Below, in pieces: positions 33,451-43,346 of a DNA stretch of 64,000 nucleotides. The stretch covers positions 62,001 to 126,000 of the forward strand of contig CAYIHX010000001.1 of NCBI GenBank assembly GCA_964363305.1, written 5' to 3'. Numbering within the stretch: the stretch's first letter is position 1; every line of letters starts with the position of its first letter. The notes under the pieces are model-generated. The model saw only the letters and a program-made list of their open reading frames with translations. It had not been told where the DNA came from and made no database searches. Origin of the DNA: CAYIHX01 sp964363305 (GTDB taxonomy: Bacteria; Bdellovibrionota; UBA1018). Both the position numbers and the translations under genes were made by a program.

Positions 33451-36006
33451 TTATGTGCCTGTCTTCTGGAAAGCAATCACACTCGAAAGTTTTTGTTCCG
33501 CCAGGATGGAGAGGTCGAGGACGGAGACGTTGTGGCCATGTGAAGTGATGTTTCCGCGGATGCCCGCTTGGTCTCTGAACGAGGCGTCGAGTCCGACTTC
33601 CGGGGTGATCACGTCTTTGATCTCCGTGACCCGAAAGCCGAAGAGTCGCCCGTTGGTGGAGATGACGACGACTGGGATGGTTCCGTCCTCCCGGGTTTGG
33701 ATGGGGCGAGTGGCTTCAAAGCCCAGGCATGCCACGGGGTTGAGAATCGGAACGGACTGCTCTCGGTAGATGAAGACATCGAATTCGCCGCTTTTTTGAA
33801 TTTCGGTTTGGGGTACGAATTCGAGTCGGTAGACTTCGGCGAGCGGAACTCCAAAAACTCCCTCCACGGGGATGTCCACGATCAGGTAGGCTCCTTCGGT
33901 GACCTGCAGCACGGAGGAAGTGGCGGGCGCGCTTTTGGCTTCGGGAGGGGGGCGCCGTGCTTCCAGGTTTTTCAGTCCGGAGTGACTAGCGAGCCCCTCG
34001 ATGTCAATGATCAGGCCGACATGTCCATCGCCTAGAAAGGTGGCGCCGGAATATACGGTTAATTGCCCGAGGGTCTGCTTGATTCGTTTCACGACGGTAT
34101 CCTCGATGTCGATGACCTCATCCACGCCGAGCGCCATCGGGCCCGACTTGCTTCGGACTATGATGAAATTAAGAATTTCGCTCGTTTCGCTTTTTTCTTG
34201 CGGGATTTCAAGAAGCTTGCCGAGCCACACGATCGGAATCATTTCGCCTTCAAGGCGTAAAACCTGCGCGCCTTCAAGGCTTCCTAGCAGCTGTTCCCGA
34301 TCGGCCTCCGGGATTCTCAGGACCCGCAAAATCGAGTCCTGCGGAATGCCGAACGTCTCCTTGCCGATTCGGACCAGGAGGGAGTCGATGATCAAGATGC
34401 TCTTGGGCTTGGGCAGGCGCATGCGGAAGCAGGTTCCACGGTTGACCTCGGAGGTGACCTCGATGGTGCCGCCAACGCGTTCGATGGAGGCCTTGACCAT
34501 GTCCATTCCCACTCCGCGCCCGGAGACGTCCGTTACGGTCGCGGCCGTCGAGAAACCCGCGGCAAAAATCATCTCGACCAAGTTTTGCGCGCTCATTTTT
34601 GCGGCGTCGGCGACGGAGACGAGGTTCTTCTCTACGATTTTTTTGCGGATTTTTTCCGGATCGACCCCGCGTCCATCATCGGAGATCTCAAGTAGGATGA
34701 ACTCTCCGCTTTCTTTTGCTTTGATTCTTACCGTTCCCTGGCGCGGCTTTCCCGCTGCCACGCGCTCCTCGGGCAATTCAATTCCGTGGTCGCTTGAGTT
34801 CCGAATCATATGCACGAGCGAGGAGCTGAGGCTGTCGGCCAAGGAGTGGTCGATTCGGAGGCCTTCGTCTTCTCCGGCCAAGGTGATGTCCTTCATCAAA
34901 GAGGTACCGAGATCGCGGATGATTCTTTGAAGGGGTCGGTAGACGCTCTTCATCGGAACGCGCCGAAGATCCGCGACCTTGTCTTGCATGATGGTGTTGG
35001 TTTTGTTCATTTGCTCGATCAGTTCGCTGAGGTGGGCCACGTCCCGGTTTCCACTGAGCTGGGTGTCGAGGCTGCGGGTGATTTTTTTCACCATGTTTCG
35101 GAGGACGGTGATTTCTCCGCTGAGTTCCATGAACTCGTCCAGAACTCGAATCGAAACCTTCAGTTCGTCGTTGGTTTGAAAGGCGCTGGCGCGGGCTGAG
35201 GGCGTCGATGTGTGAATGTCGGGCTGTCCGGATTTGTTCTCCGCCTGTGCAGCGAGCGCCACGATTTGCGCGATCAGTTTGTCGATGTCGACATCCCGGT
35301 GGTCGTGGGTTTTGAGCGCGAGGGTTAACGCTTTGAAGATGTCGAGGGCAGCAAGGAGGGCAGTCACGGATGCGGCGGATACGCGGGTCTCTCCGGTCTT
35401 TATTTTCGATAGCGAATCTTCAAGTCGATGAGCGAAGCGATGGAGATTGTCGGGTTGGAAGAAGCCGCTGGCCCCTTTCAGGGTATGGACGATGCCGAAA
35501 ATCCGATTGACCGCGTCGAGGTCGTGGGGATTGTTTTCCAGGCCGAGAATGAGGGTCTCCAGCTCACTGAGCAGGTTGTCCGCGTCGGAGACGAACCCGG
35601 TCAGGAGTTCCTGTTCCTCCAGTAATTGCGCCACCCGGTCCCGCGATTCCCTCTCGATCACTTCGGCAAGTTCTTGACCCTTGAAGGGCTTGTCGATAAA
35701 CGCGGCGATTTTCAATTCGACCGCGCTGAGCGCCATGTCACGAGTGACTTGGCCGGAGAGGATGACGAACGGAATATTTTTGAAGTTTTCAAGAAGCCGT
35801 CGGCGAAGTTCGAATCCGTCGCCATCCGGCATGGTGAAATCCGAGAGGACGAGCGCGATCTCATCCGATTTTTCTGTGATGATGCTCATCGCGGTCTCGG
35901 CTCCCGTCGCGGTGAGGCACCTGATTCCCCGCGCCTCCAGGACCTCGGAAATCGAGGCCAGCACATCGGCTTCATCATCTACACAAAGGATAGAAAAGTT
36001 GTTCAT
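33451..36006 (-). CDS. Hybrid CheA-type kinase: REC-HPt-kinase-CheW-CheW
   Basis: An 851-residue cytosolic protein. Residues 1-125 form a receiver (DD pocket at 10-11, phosphoacceptor Asp56 in LSDFTMPDG, Lys106). An HPt domain follows with His174 in GIVHTLKGASGFF. Then come the dimerisation and ATPase parts (MIRNSSDHGIELP, DDGRGVDPEKI, SGRGVGMDMV), a CheW-like P5 (residues about 540-680) and a second CheW-like domain at the C terminus. A receiver at the N terminus suggests phosphate input or a local sink. It is divergent from the second CheA at 36058, with 51-57 bases between the starts. Confidence 0.9.
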   Translation of the reverse strand: MNNFSILCVDDEADVLASISEVLEARGIRCLTATGAETAMSIITEKSDEIALVLSDFTMPDGDGFELRRRLLENFKNIPFVILSGQVTRDMALSAVELKIAAFIDKPFKGQELAEVIERESRDRVAQLLEEQELLTGFVSDADNLLSELETLILGLENNPHDLDAVNRIFGIVHTLKGASGFFQPDNLHRFAHRLEDSLSKIKTGETRVSAASVTALLAALDIFKALTLALKTHDHRDVDIDKLIAQIVALAAQAENKSGQPDIHTSTPSARASAFQTNDELKVSIRVLDEFMELSGEITVLRNMVKKITRSLDTQLSGNRDVAHLSELIEQMNKTNTIMQDKVADLRRVPMKSVYRPLQRIIRDLGTSLMKDITLAGEDEGLRIDHSLADSLSSSLVHMIRNSSDHGIELPEERVAAGKPRQGTVRIKAKESGEFILLEISDDGRGVDPEKIRKKIVEKNLVSVADAAKMSAQNLVEMIFAAGFSTAATVTDVSGRGVGMDMVKASIERVGGTIEVTSEVNRGTCFRMRLPKPKSILIIDSLLVRIGKETFGIPQDSILRVLRIPEADREQLLGSLEGAQVLRLEGEMIPIVWLGKLLEIPQEKSETSEILNFIIVRSKSGPMALGVDEVIDIEDTVVKRIKQTLGQLTVYSGATFLGDGHVGLIIDIEGLASHSGLKNLEARRPPPEAKSAPATSSVLQVTEGAYLIVDIPVEGVFGVPLAEVYRLEFVPQTEIQKSGEFDVFIYREQSVPILNPVACLGFEATRPIQTREDGTIPVVVISTNGRLFGFRVTEIKDVITPEVGLDASFRDQAGIRGNITSHGHNVSVLDLSILAEQKLSSVIAFQKTGT

Positions 36007-36057
36007 TTAGATTCAACGCTCCCCATAGTAATTCGGAGAAAACACGGATAACCTGAA

Positions 36058-38805
36058 GTGCATATGTCACAAGAAGCACTGGCTGAGTACATCGCGGAGA
36101 GCGAAGAAATTCTGTTGCGGGTGGGGGGCGGCCTTTCGCTTGTCGAGAAGGGGGAATCTTCCCCCGAGAAGATGAGCGCGCTTTACCGGGACATGCACAC
36201 GATGAAGGGCTCTTCACAGCTTTTTGGTTATTCCGAAATTGGGAAGGTTGCGCACGCCATGGAGAGCGCGTTGGAGCCATTTCGAAAAAAGCCTGTTTCC
36301 CCTTCTCAGGAGCTCGCGGATGCTCTCTTCTCCGGGCTTGATCTGATTGAGCGACTGTTGGCTTGTGTTCGTGAGCAGCGGTCGGTTGATGCGATTTTGA
36401 CGGAGTCAGTACAGGAGTTGTCTTCGCGGCTGGCTCGGGCCCTCTCCGCTCAATTCGGCGAAGAGCCGGGGAGTGGTGAGGCGGCGAAGGTTGATTCTGT
36501 CGCGGTGCAGGCTCCCGCCGTGGCGCCGGTGGCAGCTCCTTCGGTTTCAGCTCCTTCAGTGCCGACGCCTTCGGCCGCGCCGCAGTCCGCTGTTCAGACT
36601 CCTCCGCAGGGCGGAGGAGGGGAGGCGGCGGGCGACGCGGGTTCTTATGTTCGGGTCCACGTGGCGGTGCTTGAAAATCTGATGGCGATCGTGAGTGAGG
36701 CCGTTCTGGTTCGGAACCAGCTTTTGCAGGTGGCCAGTCAGTCCGAGGACTCCATGCTTCAGCGCGTGGTCCATCGTCTGAATTACGTGACATCGGAGCT
36801 CCAGAATGAAGTGATGAAAACACGGATGCAGCCGATTGGTGGCATGCTGTCGAAGATGCAGCGCATGGTGCGCGATCTCGGTAAGGAGCTGGGGAAGAAG
36901 ATCGATCTGGAAATTCAGGGCGGGGAAACCGAGCTCGACCGAACGCTGATCGAGGCCATCAAGGATCCGCTGACTCATCTTCTGCGGAACGCCTGCGATC
37001 ATGGGCTGGAGATGCCCGCTGAGCGCTCGAAGGCAGGGAAGCCCGAGGGGGGTCGGGTCCGTGTTTCGTCTTTTCACGAGGCCGGGCAGGTGGTCATCGA
37101 GATTCGGGACGACGGGCGGGGGCTGGATCGAGATCGAATTCTAGCCAAGGGGATTGAGCGGGGCCTGGTACGGCAAGAGGAGATCTCGTCTTTGCCAGAT
37201 CAGCGGATTTTCCAGCTGATTTTCGAGGCGGGGTTTTCAACGGCCGAGAAGGTGACGTCGGTTTCCGGGCGAGGTGTCGGGCTCGATGTCGTGAAGACGA
37301 ATGTCGAGAAGATCGGCGGTCAGGTGCAGATCGAAAGCATCAAGGGCAAGGGCGCAGTTTTTCGCATTCAGATCCCCCTGACTTTGGCCATCGTGCCCGC
37401 GTTGATCGTCCGATCCCATGGGGAGACGTTTGCGATTCCGCAGGAGAAGCTATTGGAGATTGTGCGTGCCGGAGGCGAAAGCGCCGCACAGGTCGAGCGT
37501 CTGCAGGATCAGTGGGTCCTTCGTCTGCGAGGCAAGTTGTTGCCGCTCATTTCTCTTCATGATGCTTTGAATCTGGGGCAGGCCGGTGCCATCGAAGAAG
37601 GGGCTTCTCGTTTTGTCGTGGTGCTTCAATCAGATGGACTCCATTTCGGGCTTGAGGTGGATGAGGTCGTTGATTCTTCTGATATTGTCGTGAAGCCGTT
37701 GCATTCCAGGCTGAAGAATCTGAAGGTCTTCTCGGGGGCGACGCTGATGGGGGATGGCGCCTTGGCGCTGATTCTCGATATTTTCGGCCTGTGCAAGTTG
37801 GTGGGGATCGGCAACGAGGCGAAGCACGCGAACGACTTTCAGGCCTCGGTTTCGGACGAAGCCTTGGTTGAGAAGAACCGGCGAAGGGATTCCCAGGAAT
37901 ATCTGGTCTTTCAGGTCGGCGAGGAGAAAAATCTCGTCGTCCCCCTGGCGCTCGTTGCCCGCCTTGAAGAGGTCTCTCGTGCCCAAGTGGATCACTCGGG
38001 CGCCCAGTTAGTGCTGCGATATCGGGAGCAGCTGCTTCCGATCTTGCCGATGGCCAAATTTTTGACGACCGCGGGCGATATGAAGTGGGAATTGCCGGAG
38101 AAATTCTATGTCATTGTCGCTTATCATCGCGGCAAGCTTTTTGGGTTCGCCGTCGACGCGATCGAGGATATCATCGATTCCTTGAATGATCCCGATAGCA
38201 GTTTGCAGTCGAGCCGTTGGTCCATGGGGACGCTCCTTTCCGGGGCTCGCGTCTATAATGTGATCGATGTTTTAGGGGTTTTGACTCATGAAATGCGTCG
38301 TCTCAGTCCGCATGAGTCGGTATCGCCGGCAGATCGGCCGGATGGGAAGCGTCGCGAAGCTTCATCGCCTGAACCCGAAGCTGCGGCTCGGATTTCCGGG
38401 CGCGTTTTGCTGGTCGAAGATAGTGCGTTCTTTCGGCGCCAGGTGCAGCGAATGCTCGAGCGCTTTGGAATGACCGTGGAATCGGCCGCCGATGGGAAAG
38501 AGGCGTATGATATTCTCAGTAATTCAGCTCAGGGTTTTGATCTCGTATTGAGTGATATCGAGATGCCGAACATGACGGGCATTGAGTTGGCGCTCGCCAT
38601 CCGGAAGGAGAAAAAATATGCCCATCTACCGTTGATTGCCTTAACGACGCGCACCCAGCCGGCGGACGTGGAGCGTGGAAAGCAGGCGGGGTTTGATTTT
38701 TATCTGGAGAAATTGGAGGAGAAAGTTTTGAGTGCGGCGATCCAACAGGCTCTCCAGTCTAAGCGACCCAGTCTTTCTTTATCAGCAGGAGAGGTGAGAT
38801 CATGA
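36058..38805 (+). CDS. cheA: CheA-type kinase: HPt-kinase-CheW-CheW-REC
   Basis: A 915-residue protein. HPt phosphosite His47 is in RDMHTMKGSSQLFG; a Pro/Ala-rich linker (residues about 145-195) replaces a P2 domain; then P3, and P4 with LLRNACDHGLEMP, DDGRGLDRDRI and SGRGVGLDVV. Two CheW-like domains follow, then a C-terminal receiver (VLLVEDSAFFRRQ, LVLSDIEMPN, Lys in FYLEK). This mirrors the neighbouring kinase, whose receiver is at the N terminus. The start is GTG 36058 or ATG 36064; neither has a clear ribosome-binding site. It overlaps cheW by 4 bases. Confidence 0.93.
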   Translation: MHMSQEALAEYIAESEEILLRVGGGLSLVEKGESSPEKMSALYRDMHTMKGSSQLFGYSEIGKVAHAMESALEPFRKKPVSPSQELADALFSGLDLIERLLACVREQRSVDAILTESVQELSSRLARALSAQFGEEPGSGEAAKVDSVAVQAPAVAPVAAPSVSAPSVPTPSAAPQSAVQTPPQGGGGEAAGDAGSYVRVHVAVLENLMAIVSEAVLVRNQLLQVASQSEDSMLQRVVHRLNYVTSELQNEVMKTRMQPIGGMLSKMQRMVRDLGKELGKKIDLEIQGGETELDRTLIEAIKDPLTHLLRNACDHGLEMPAERSKAGKPEGGRVRVSSFHEAGQVVIEIRDDGRGLDRDRILAKGIERGLVRQEEISSLPDQRIFQLIFEAGFSTAEKVTSVSGRGVGLDVVKTNVEKIGGQVQIESIKGKGAVFRIQIPLTLAIVPALIVRSHGETFAIPQEKLLEIVRAGGESAAQVERLQDQWVLRLRGKLLPLISLHDALNLGQAGAIEEGASRFVVVLQSDGLHFGLEVDEVVDSSDIVVKPLHSRLKNLKVFSGATLMGDGALALILDIFGLCKLVGIGNEAKHANDFQASVSDEALVEKNRRRDSQEYLVFQVGEEKNLVVPLALVARLEEVSRAQVDHSGAQLVLRYREQLLPILPMAKFLTTAGDMKWELPEKFYVIVAYHRGKLFGFAVDAIEDIIDSLNDPDSSLQSSRWSMGTLLSGARVYNVIDVLGVLTHEMRRLSPHESVSPADRPDGKRREASSPEPEAAARISGRVLLVEDSAFFRRQVQRMLERFGMTVESAADGKEAYDILSNSAQGFDLVLSDIEMPNMTGIELALAIRKEKKYAHLPLIALTTRTQPADVERGKQAGFDFYLEKLEEKVLSAAIQQALQSKRPSLSLSAGEVRS

Positions 38806-39284
38806 GTACGGCGAGTGAGCAGGTAACCGGTCAGCAGTTCGCGACTTTTTTTCTGGGTGAACGCATGTACGGGGTTGAGGTATCCAATGTGCAAGAGATT
38901 GTGAAGTCAATGCCCATGACTCGCATCCCTCTTTCGCCGTCCTTCGTCAGGGGGTTGATTAATTTGCGTGGGCAAATCGCGACGGCGATCGACCTGCGCG
39001 AATTATTTGGGCTTTCTGGCGCCTTGGAGGGCGCTGTGCAAATGAACGTGGTTTGTTTGCTCGAGGGGTCTTTGGTTTCGCTCCTGGTGGATCAGATCGG
39101 GGATGTTGTTGAGGTGGATGGAAAGCTTTTTGAGCCGACACCCGATACGGTCTCAGAGAAAGTCAGGAAATTTTTGTCTGGTGTGTACAAAATGAAAGGA
39201 CCTCTTTTGAGCGTGTTGAACGTGAACGAGGTCGTTAAGGTCATCGGAGAGGCCACGCGCCTTCCGGCGGAAAAGGAGATCTAG
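38802..39284 (+). CDS. cheW: CheW coupling protein
   Basis: A 160-residue CheW with QFATFFLGERMYGVEVSNVQ, LSPSFVRGLINLRGQI, TAIDLRELFGL and the second-half LLVDQIGDVVEVD. It links receptors to CheA. It is translationally coupled to cheA (ATGA), with AGGAGAGG just upstream, and is followed by the receptor gene after two bases. Confidence 0.95.
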   Translation: MSTASEQVTGQQFATFFLGERMYGVEVSNVQEIVKSMPMTRIPLSPSFVRGLINLRGQIATAIDLRELFGLSGALEGAVQMNVVCLLEGSLVSLLVDQIGDVVEVDGKLFEPTPDTVSEKVRKFLSGVYKMKGPLLSVLNVNEVVKVIGEATRLPAEKEI

Positions 39285-39286
39285 GA

Positions 39287-41023
39287 ATGGAAGATGTAGC
39301 GACGAGCAGGGGACGTTTGGGTGAGAATGTGACTGAATTGGGTACGGGAGGGGATGTGATCAAGGGGCGGATGGAAAACGCGACCGCGATTTCCGGTGTC
39401 GCGGTGGCGATTCAGTCCGCGAAGACGATCGAGGAGGCCGCCCGGCTGACCTTGGAGCAGGCCCGCGGCGCGCTTGCTTTTGATTACGGGTCCTACTGGG
39501 CCATTGACCCTAAAGATCGGACCCTGAGATTTGTAGCCGAGTCTGGCTCCGTCAGCCCTGAGTTTCGTGCCGTGACCGAGTCGGCCTCCTTCGCGGAAGG
39601 GGTCGGCTTGATCGGCAAAGCGTGGAAGATTCGGGACCTGAATTTCGAGCGCGATCTGGGGCAAGTCCGGGACTGCGTTCGGGCGCCGGCGGCTGTGCGC
39701 TCGGGAGTGAAGGCGGGGGTCGCGATTCCTATTTTCATGGATGGCGCGGTAGTGGGTGCCTTGGATTTTTTCGCGTTGCGAGAAATTACGCTGACGGATG
39801 ACCGAAGCGAGGCGATTCGAAACATCGGGAAGATGCTTTCAGGGGCTTTTGAGCGTTTGAAAAAGGCCGCTGAAATGTCCCGTATTTTCGCGATGGTGGA
39901 GAACGCGCCGATCAACATCATGGGGGCGGATCTCGATCTCAATCTAGTCTATATGAACCCGAGGAGCCGCGAGACTCTTCGCACGCTCGAGAAATTGCTG
40001 CCGAAGCCGGTGGATCAGTTGGTTGGAAATTCGATCGATCTCTTTCACCGCAATCCGGAGCATCAGCGAAAGATGCTCCGAGATGACCGCGCATTGCCTC
40101 ACCGCGCCAAGATTCGGCTCGGGCCGGAGACTTTGGATCTGCTGGTCTCGGCGATGTACGATCACAATAAGAAATACATGGGGCCTATGGTCACCTGGTC
40201 GGTCATCACGGACCGCGAAGCGCTGGTGGTGACGCTCGAGGAGACGGCGAATAACCTCGCTAGCTCGGCCTCTGAGTTGATGGCAACCGCCACTCAGTTG
40301 TCCGCGAATTCGAACAAGGCGAAGCAGGAGTCAACGACCACGGCAGCGGCAACGGAAGAAGTAGCTCGTGGCGTGCAGACGGTGGCGACGAATACCGAAG
40401 AGATGGCGGCGGCGATCAAAGAGATCGCGCGTTCATCCTCGGAGGCTGCGACGCTTTCGAAGGACACCGTGAAGCGCGCGCAGGAGACGAACAAGCTCAT
40501 GCAGACGCTCGGAGTGAGCAGCCAAGAGATCGGAAACGTGATCAAGGTGATCAGCTCCATCGCCCAGCAGACGAATCTGTTGGCCCTGAATGCGACGATC
40601 GAGGCGGCACGAGCGGGCGAGGCCGGCAAGGGCTTCGCGGTCGTTGCCAACGAGGTGAAGGAGTTGGCGAAGCAGACGGCCAAAGCCACCGATGAAATCA
40701 CCAATAAGATCGGCGCCATTCAACGCGATACGAAAGATTCGGTCGACGCGATCGGGACGATCGGCAGCGTGATTGAAAAGCTGAACTCGATTTCGATGTC
40801 CATCGCGGCGGCGGTCGAGGAACAGGCGGCCACGACGAACGAAGTGGGCCGTGTGGTTTCCGAGTCTCGCAAGGCGATTGATGGCATTTCGGGCGCCATC
40901 AAGAACGTCTCGCAGGGCGCGACGGAAAGCGCGGTCGGATCCGAGCAAACCCTGGTCGCGGCCAAGGGCCTTGCTCAGCTCGCGGACAAGCTTCGTGAAT
41001 TGGTTAAGCAGATCAAGACCTAA
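39287..41023 (+). CDS. Soluble methyl-accepting chemotaxis protein, GAF-PAS-MCP
   Basis: A 578-residue protein with no membrane helix, hence cytosolic. Residues about 30-190 form a GAF-like domain (LAFDYGSYWAIDPKDRTLRF, GLIGKAWKIRDL); about 200-310 a PAS-like domain (NAPINIMGADLDLNLVYMNP, FHRNPEHQRKML); the rest is the MCP signalling hairpin with the conserved tip IAQQTNLLALNATIEAARAG. Alanine-rich stretches match methylation helices. It has no CheR-tethering pentapeptide. The ligand is unknown; an intracellular redox or metabolic signal is inferred. Confidence 0.92.
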   Translation: MEDVATSRGRLGENVTELGTGGDVIKGRMENATAISGVAVAIQSAKTIEEAARLTLEQARGALAFDYGSYWAIDPKDRTLRFVAESGSVSPEFRAVTESASFAEGVGLIGKAWKIRDLNFERDLGQVRDCVRAPAAVRSGVKAGVAIPIFMDGAVVGALDFFALREITLTDDRSEAIRNIGKMLSGAFERLKKAAEMSRIFAMVENAPINIMGADLDLNLVYMNPRSRETLRTLEKLLPKPVDQLVGNSIDLFHRNPEHQRKMLRDDRALPHRAKIRLGPETLDLLVSAMYDHNKKYMGPMVTWSVITDREALVVTLEETANNLASSASELMATATQLSANSNKAKQESTTTAAATEEVARGVQTVATNTEEMAAAIKEIARSSSEAATLSKDTVKRAQETNKLMQTLGVSSQEIGNVIKVISSIAQQTNLLALNATIEAARAGEAGKGFAVVANEVKELAKQTAKATDEITNKIGAIQRDTKDSVDAIGTIGSVIEKLNSISMSIAAAVEEQAATTNEVGRVVSESRKAIDGISGAIKNVSQGATESAVGSEQTLVAAKGLAQLADKLRELVKQIKT

Positions 41024-41057
41024 ATCGTAGTGTGAAACGCTATTCAGGAGGGCGCTC

Positions 41058-42143
41058 GTGCGAGTTTTGATTGTTGACGATTCAGTCGTGTTTCGTTCCG
41101 CAATCCGAACGGCGCTCGAGCGCCTCCCCGGTATTGAAGTGGTGGGCGCGGCCGCTAACGGGAAGATCGCGCTCGAGAAGATCAAACAGCTCAGCGTCGA
41201 TCTCATCACCCTCGACATGGAGATGCCTGATCTCGACGGCATCGAGACACTCAAACAGCTTCGGGCGGCGGGCCATCGGCAGACCGTGGTGGTCTTTTCC
41301 TCCATGACGACCCTGGGAGCGGAGCGCGCCATAGATGCGCTTCGATTTGGGGCGGACGAAGTCGTGGCAAAACCCGCGCAGTCCGAAGAAGGTGGAATCG
41401 AGGGGGCTGTCGAGAAGGTGCGCTTCGCCCTTCTCCCGATCATCGAAGCGTTTCGTTCGAAGTGGGCACCCGCGCCTCGGTCGAGTCCCGCGGGCGACAC
41501 CTCTTCCGTTGGCTATTCGCCTCCCGCGTCGTTGAACATCGGCCTACCGCCCTCGCTCCTTCGTTTTCGGCCAGCGGTCCTGGTCATCGGGAGTTCCACG
41601 GGGGGCCCGATGGCGCTCGAGAATCTGTTTATCGCGCTCAAGGATGCGGTACCGCGGGTTCCCATTTTGATTTGTCAGCACATGCCGCCTGTTTTCACCG
41701 CGAGCCTTGCGAAGCGCCTCGAGGTCGTTTGTGGTATTCCCGCTTCGGAGGGGCTCCAGGGTGAATCGATCAAGCCTGGAAGGATCTACGTCGCGCCCGG
41801 TGACTATCACATGGTGCTGGCCAAGGGGCCGAATGGCGCAATGGTACGCCTCCATCAGGGACCTGCCGTGAATTCGGTTCGTCCGGCGGTTGACCCGCTT
41901 TTTGAGTCTGCGGCCGAGGTCTTTGGTGCTTCCGTCCTTTCAGTGGTTTTGACTGGCATGGGGGCGGACGGCGCCATCGGCGCGGAGCGTATTCGAGGCG
42001 TCGGCGGTAAGGTGCTGATCCAAGATCAAGCGTCCTGTGTTGTCTTTGGAATGCCGGGGGCAGTTGCGGAGAAAAAAGCTTTTGACGGTATGGGCGATCC
42101 AACATCGATTGGGCAATTCATCAGGAGAATGATTTCGGAATGA
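41058..42143 (+). CDS. cheB: Chemotaxis methylesterase CheB
   Basis: A 361-residue protein with a receiver (LIVDDSVVFRSAI, phosphosite in LITLDMEMPDLDG) and the methylesterase domain with its Ser (IGSSTGGPMALENL), His (CQHMPPVF) and Asp (LTGMGADGA). It removes methyl or amide groups from MCPs. It starts GTG with AGGAGG 6 bases upstream, and overlaps cheY by 4 bases. Confidence 0.95.
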   Translation: MRVLIVDDSVVFRSAIRTALERLPGIEVVGAAANGKIALEKIKQLSVDLITLDMEMPDLDGIETLKQLRAAGHRQTVVVFSSMTTLGAERAIDALRFGADEVVAKPAQSEEGGIEGAVEKVRFALLPIIEAFRSKWAPAPRSSPAGDTSSVGYSPPASLNIGLPPSLLRFRPAVLVIGSSTGGPMALENLFIALKDAVPRVPILICQHMPPVFTASLAKRLEVVCGIPASEGLQGESIKPGRIYVAPGDYHMVLAKGPNGAMVRLHQGPAVNSVRPAVDPLFESAAEVFGASVLSVVLTGMGADGAIGAERIRGVGGKVLIQDQASCVVFGMPGAVAEKKAFDGMGDPTSIGQFIRRMISE

Positions 42144-42493
42144 AGATCCTCGTTATTGATGACTCTCGGGCTGTTCAGGCGTTCGTGCAAACCTGTTTGC
42201 AAGGACCGACATATGAGCTTATTTCCGCGCAACACGGAAAGGAGGCTCTCGGGCTCGCAACCTCCATGAAGCCGGATCTCGTTCTTCTCGATTGGGAGAT
42301 GCCGGTGATGGACGGTCCCACGTTCCTGACTGAGTTCAGAAAGTTAGAGCCCAAGACGCCAGTCGTGATGATGACGACGAAGAATGATCCCAGTGAGATC
42401 GCTGAGGTTCTTCAGCTCGGCGCGAATGAGTACATTATGAAACCCTTCACGGCTGAGATTCTCAAAGAGAAGATCAGCTTTGTAATCGGATAA
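42140..42493 (+). CDS. cheY: Response regulator CheY
   Basis: A 117-residue single receiver: ILVIDDSRAVQAF, phosphoacceptor Asp in LVLLDWEMPVMDG, Thr in MMTTKNDP and Lys in YIMKPFTAE. It would carry the CheA signal to the motor or to another output; no flagellar gene is present here, so the output is unknown. Confidence 0.93.
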   Translation: MKILVIDDSRAVQAFVQTCLQGPTYELISAQHGKEALGLATSMKPDLVLLDWEMPVMDGPTFLTEFRKLEPKTPVVMMTTKNDPSEIAEVLQLGANEYIMKPFTAEILKEKISFVIG

Positions 42494-42506
42494 GGAGGGG
42501 CAAGTC

Positions 42507-43346
42507 ATGGCGCTCAATCCCGATCAGATTCAATTTTTTGCGCGGTTCATTCAGAAAGAGCTGGGAATCGTCTACTCGGAAACCAATGAGTTTCAGCTTC
42601 GTACCCGGCTCGAAGATATTCGCACCCTGCTCGGGTTGCCGGATGATCTCGCCCTTTTTAACAAGGCGAGCTCCGAGGGTATTTCGGGTTCCTTCAGGGA
42701 GCTATTGCTCGATGTGGCCACGAATAACGAGACTTCGTTTTTTCGGGATCCGAATCTTTTTCGGGCGATTGAGCAGGAGGTCCTCCCTCAGGCGGTCGCG
42801 GCAAAAAATGGGTTGCCGATCCGTATCTGGTGCGCGGCAGCCAGTACGGGGCAGGAACCTTTTTCGATGGTCATGCTTCTCCTGGAGGCCTTCGCTCGAG
42901 GCGTCCCGGTGCGTTTTGATTTCACGGCCACGGACATCTCGGGGCGGGTGCTCGAGCGTTGCCGGAAGGGGCTTTATTCGCAGCTCGAGGTTCAGCGCGG
43001 CTTGCCGGTCACTCATCTGTTGAAGTATTTCGAGAAGGTGGAGGAGGGACCGAATGGGTCGAATCCCGGCTGGCAGTTGAAATCCGAGGTGAGAAACCGC
43101 GTGCAGTTCGAGAAACTGAACCTACTCGAGCCTTGGGCGATCGTGGGCCCCTTTGATTGGATATTCTGCCGAAATGTTCTGATTTATCAGAACGTCGAAA
43201 ACAAAAGGAAGATCATCGAACGGATGGTGAATCTCCTGAATACGGGCGGATTCCTCATTCTTGGCGCGGCAGAGAGCATGGTGGGTCTGAGCGAAGCTTT
43301 TGAGCCCGCTCAATTCGGCAGCGCCATTCTCTATCGAAAAAAATAG
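42507..43346 (+). CDS. cheR: Chemotaxis methyltransferase CheR
   Basis: A 279-residue CheR that methylates receptor glutamates with SAM. N-terminal helical domain FFARFIQKELGIVYSE and LLLDVATNNETSFFRDP; SAM-binding IRIWCAAASTGQEPFSMVML; late DWIFCRNVLIYQNVENKRKI. AAGGAGG lies upstream. Last gene of the chemosensory operon. Confidence 0.95.
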   Translation: MALNPDQIQFFARFIQKELGIVYSETNEFQLRTRLEDIRTLLGLPDDLALFNKASSEGISGSFRELLLDVATNNETSFFRDPNLFRAIEQEVLPQAVAAKNGLPIRIWCAAASTGQEPFSMVMLLLEAFARGVPVRFDFTATDISGRVLERCRKGLYSQLEVQRGLPVTHLLKYFEKVEEGPNGSNPGWQLKSEVRNRVQFEKLNLLEPWAIVGPFDWIFCRNVLIYQNVENKRKIIERMVNLLNTGGFLILGAAESMVGLSEAFEPAQFGSAILYRKK

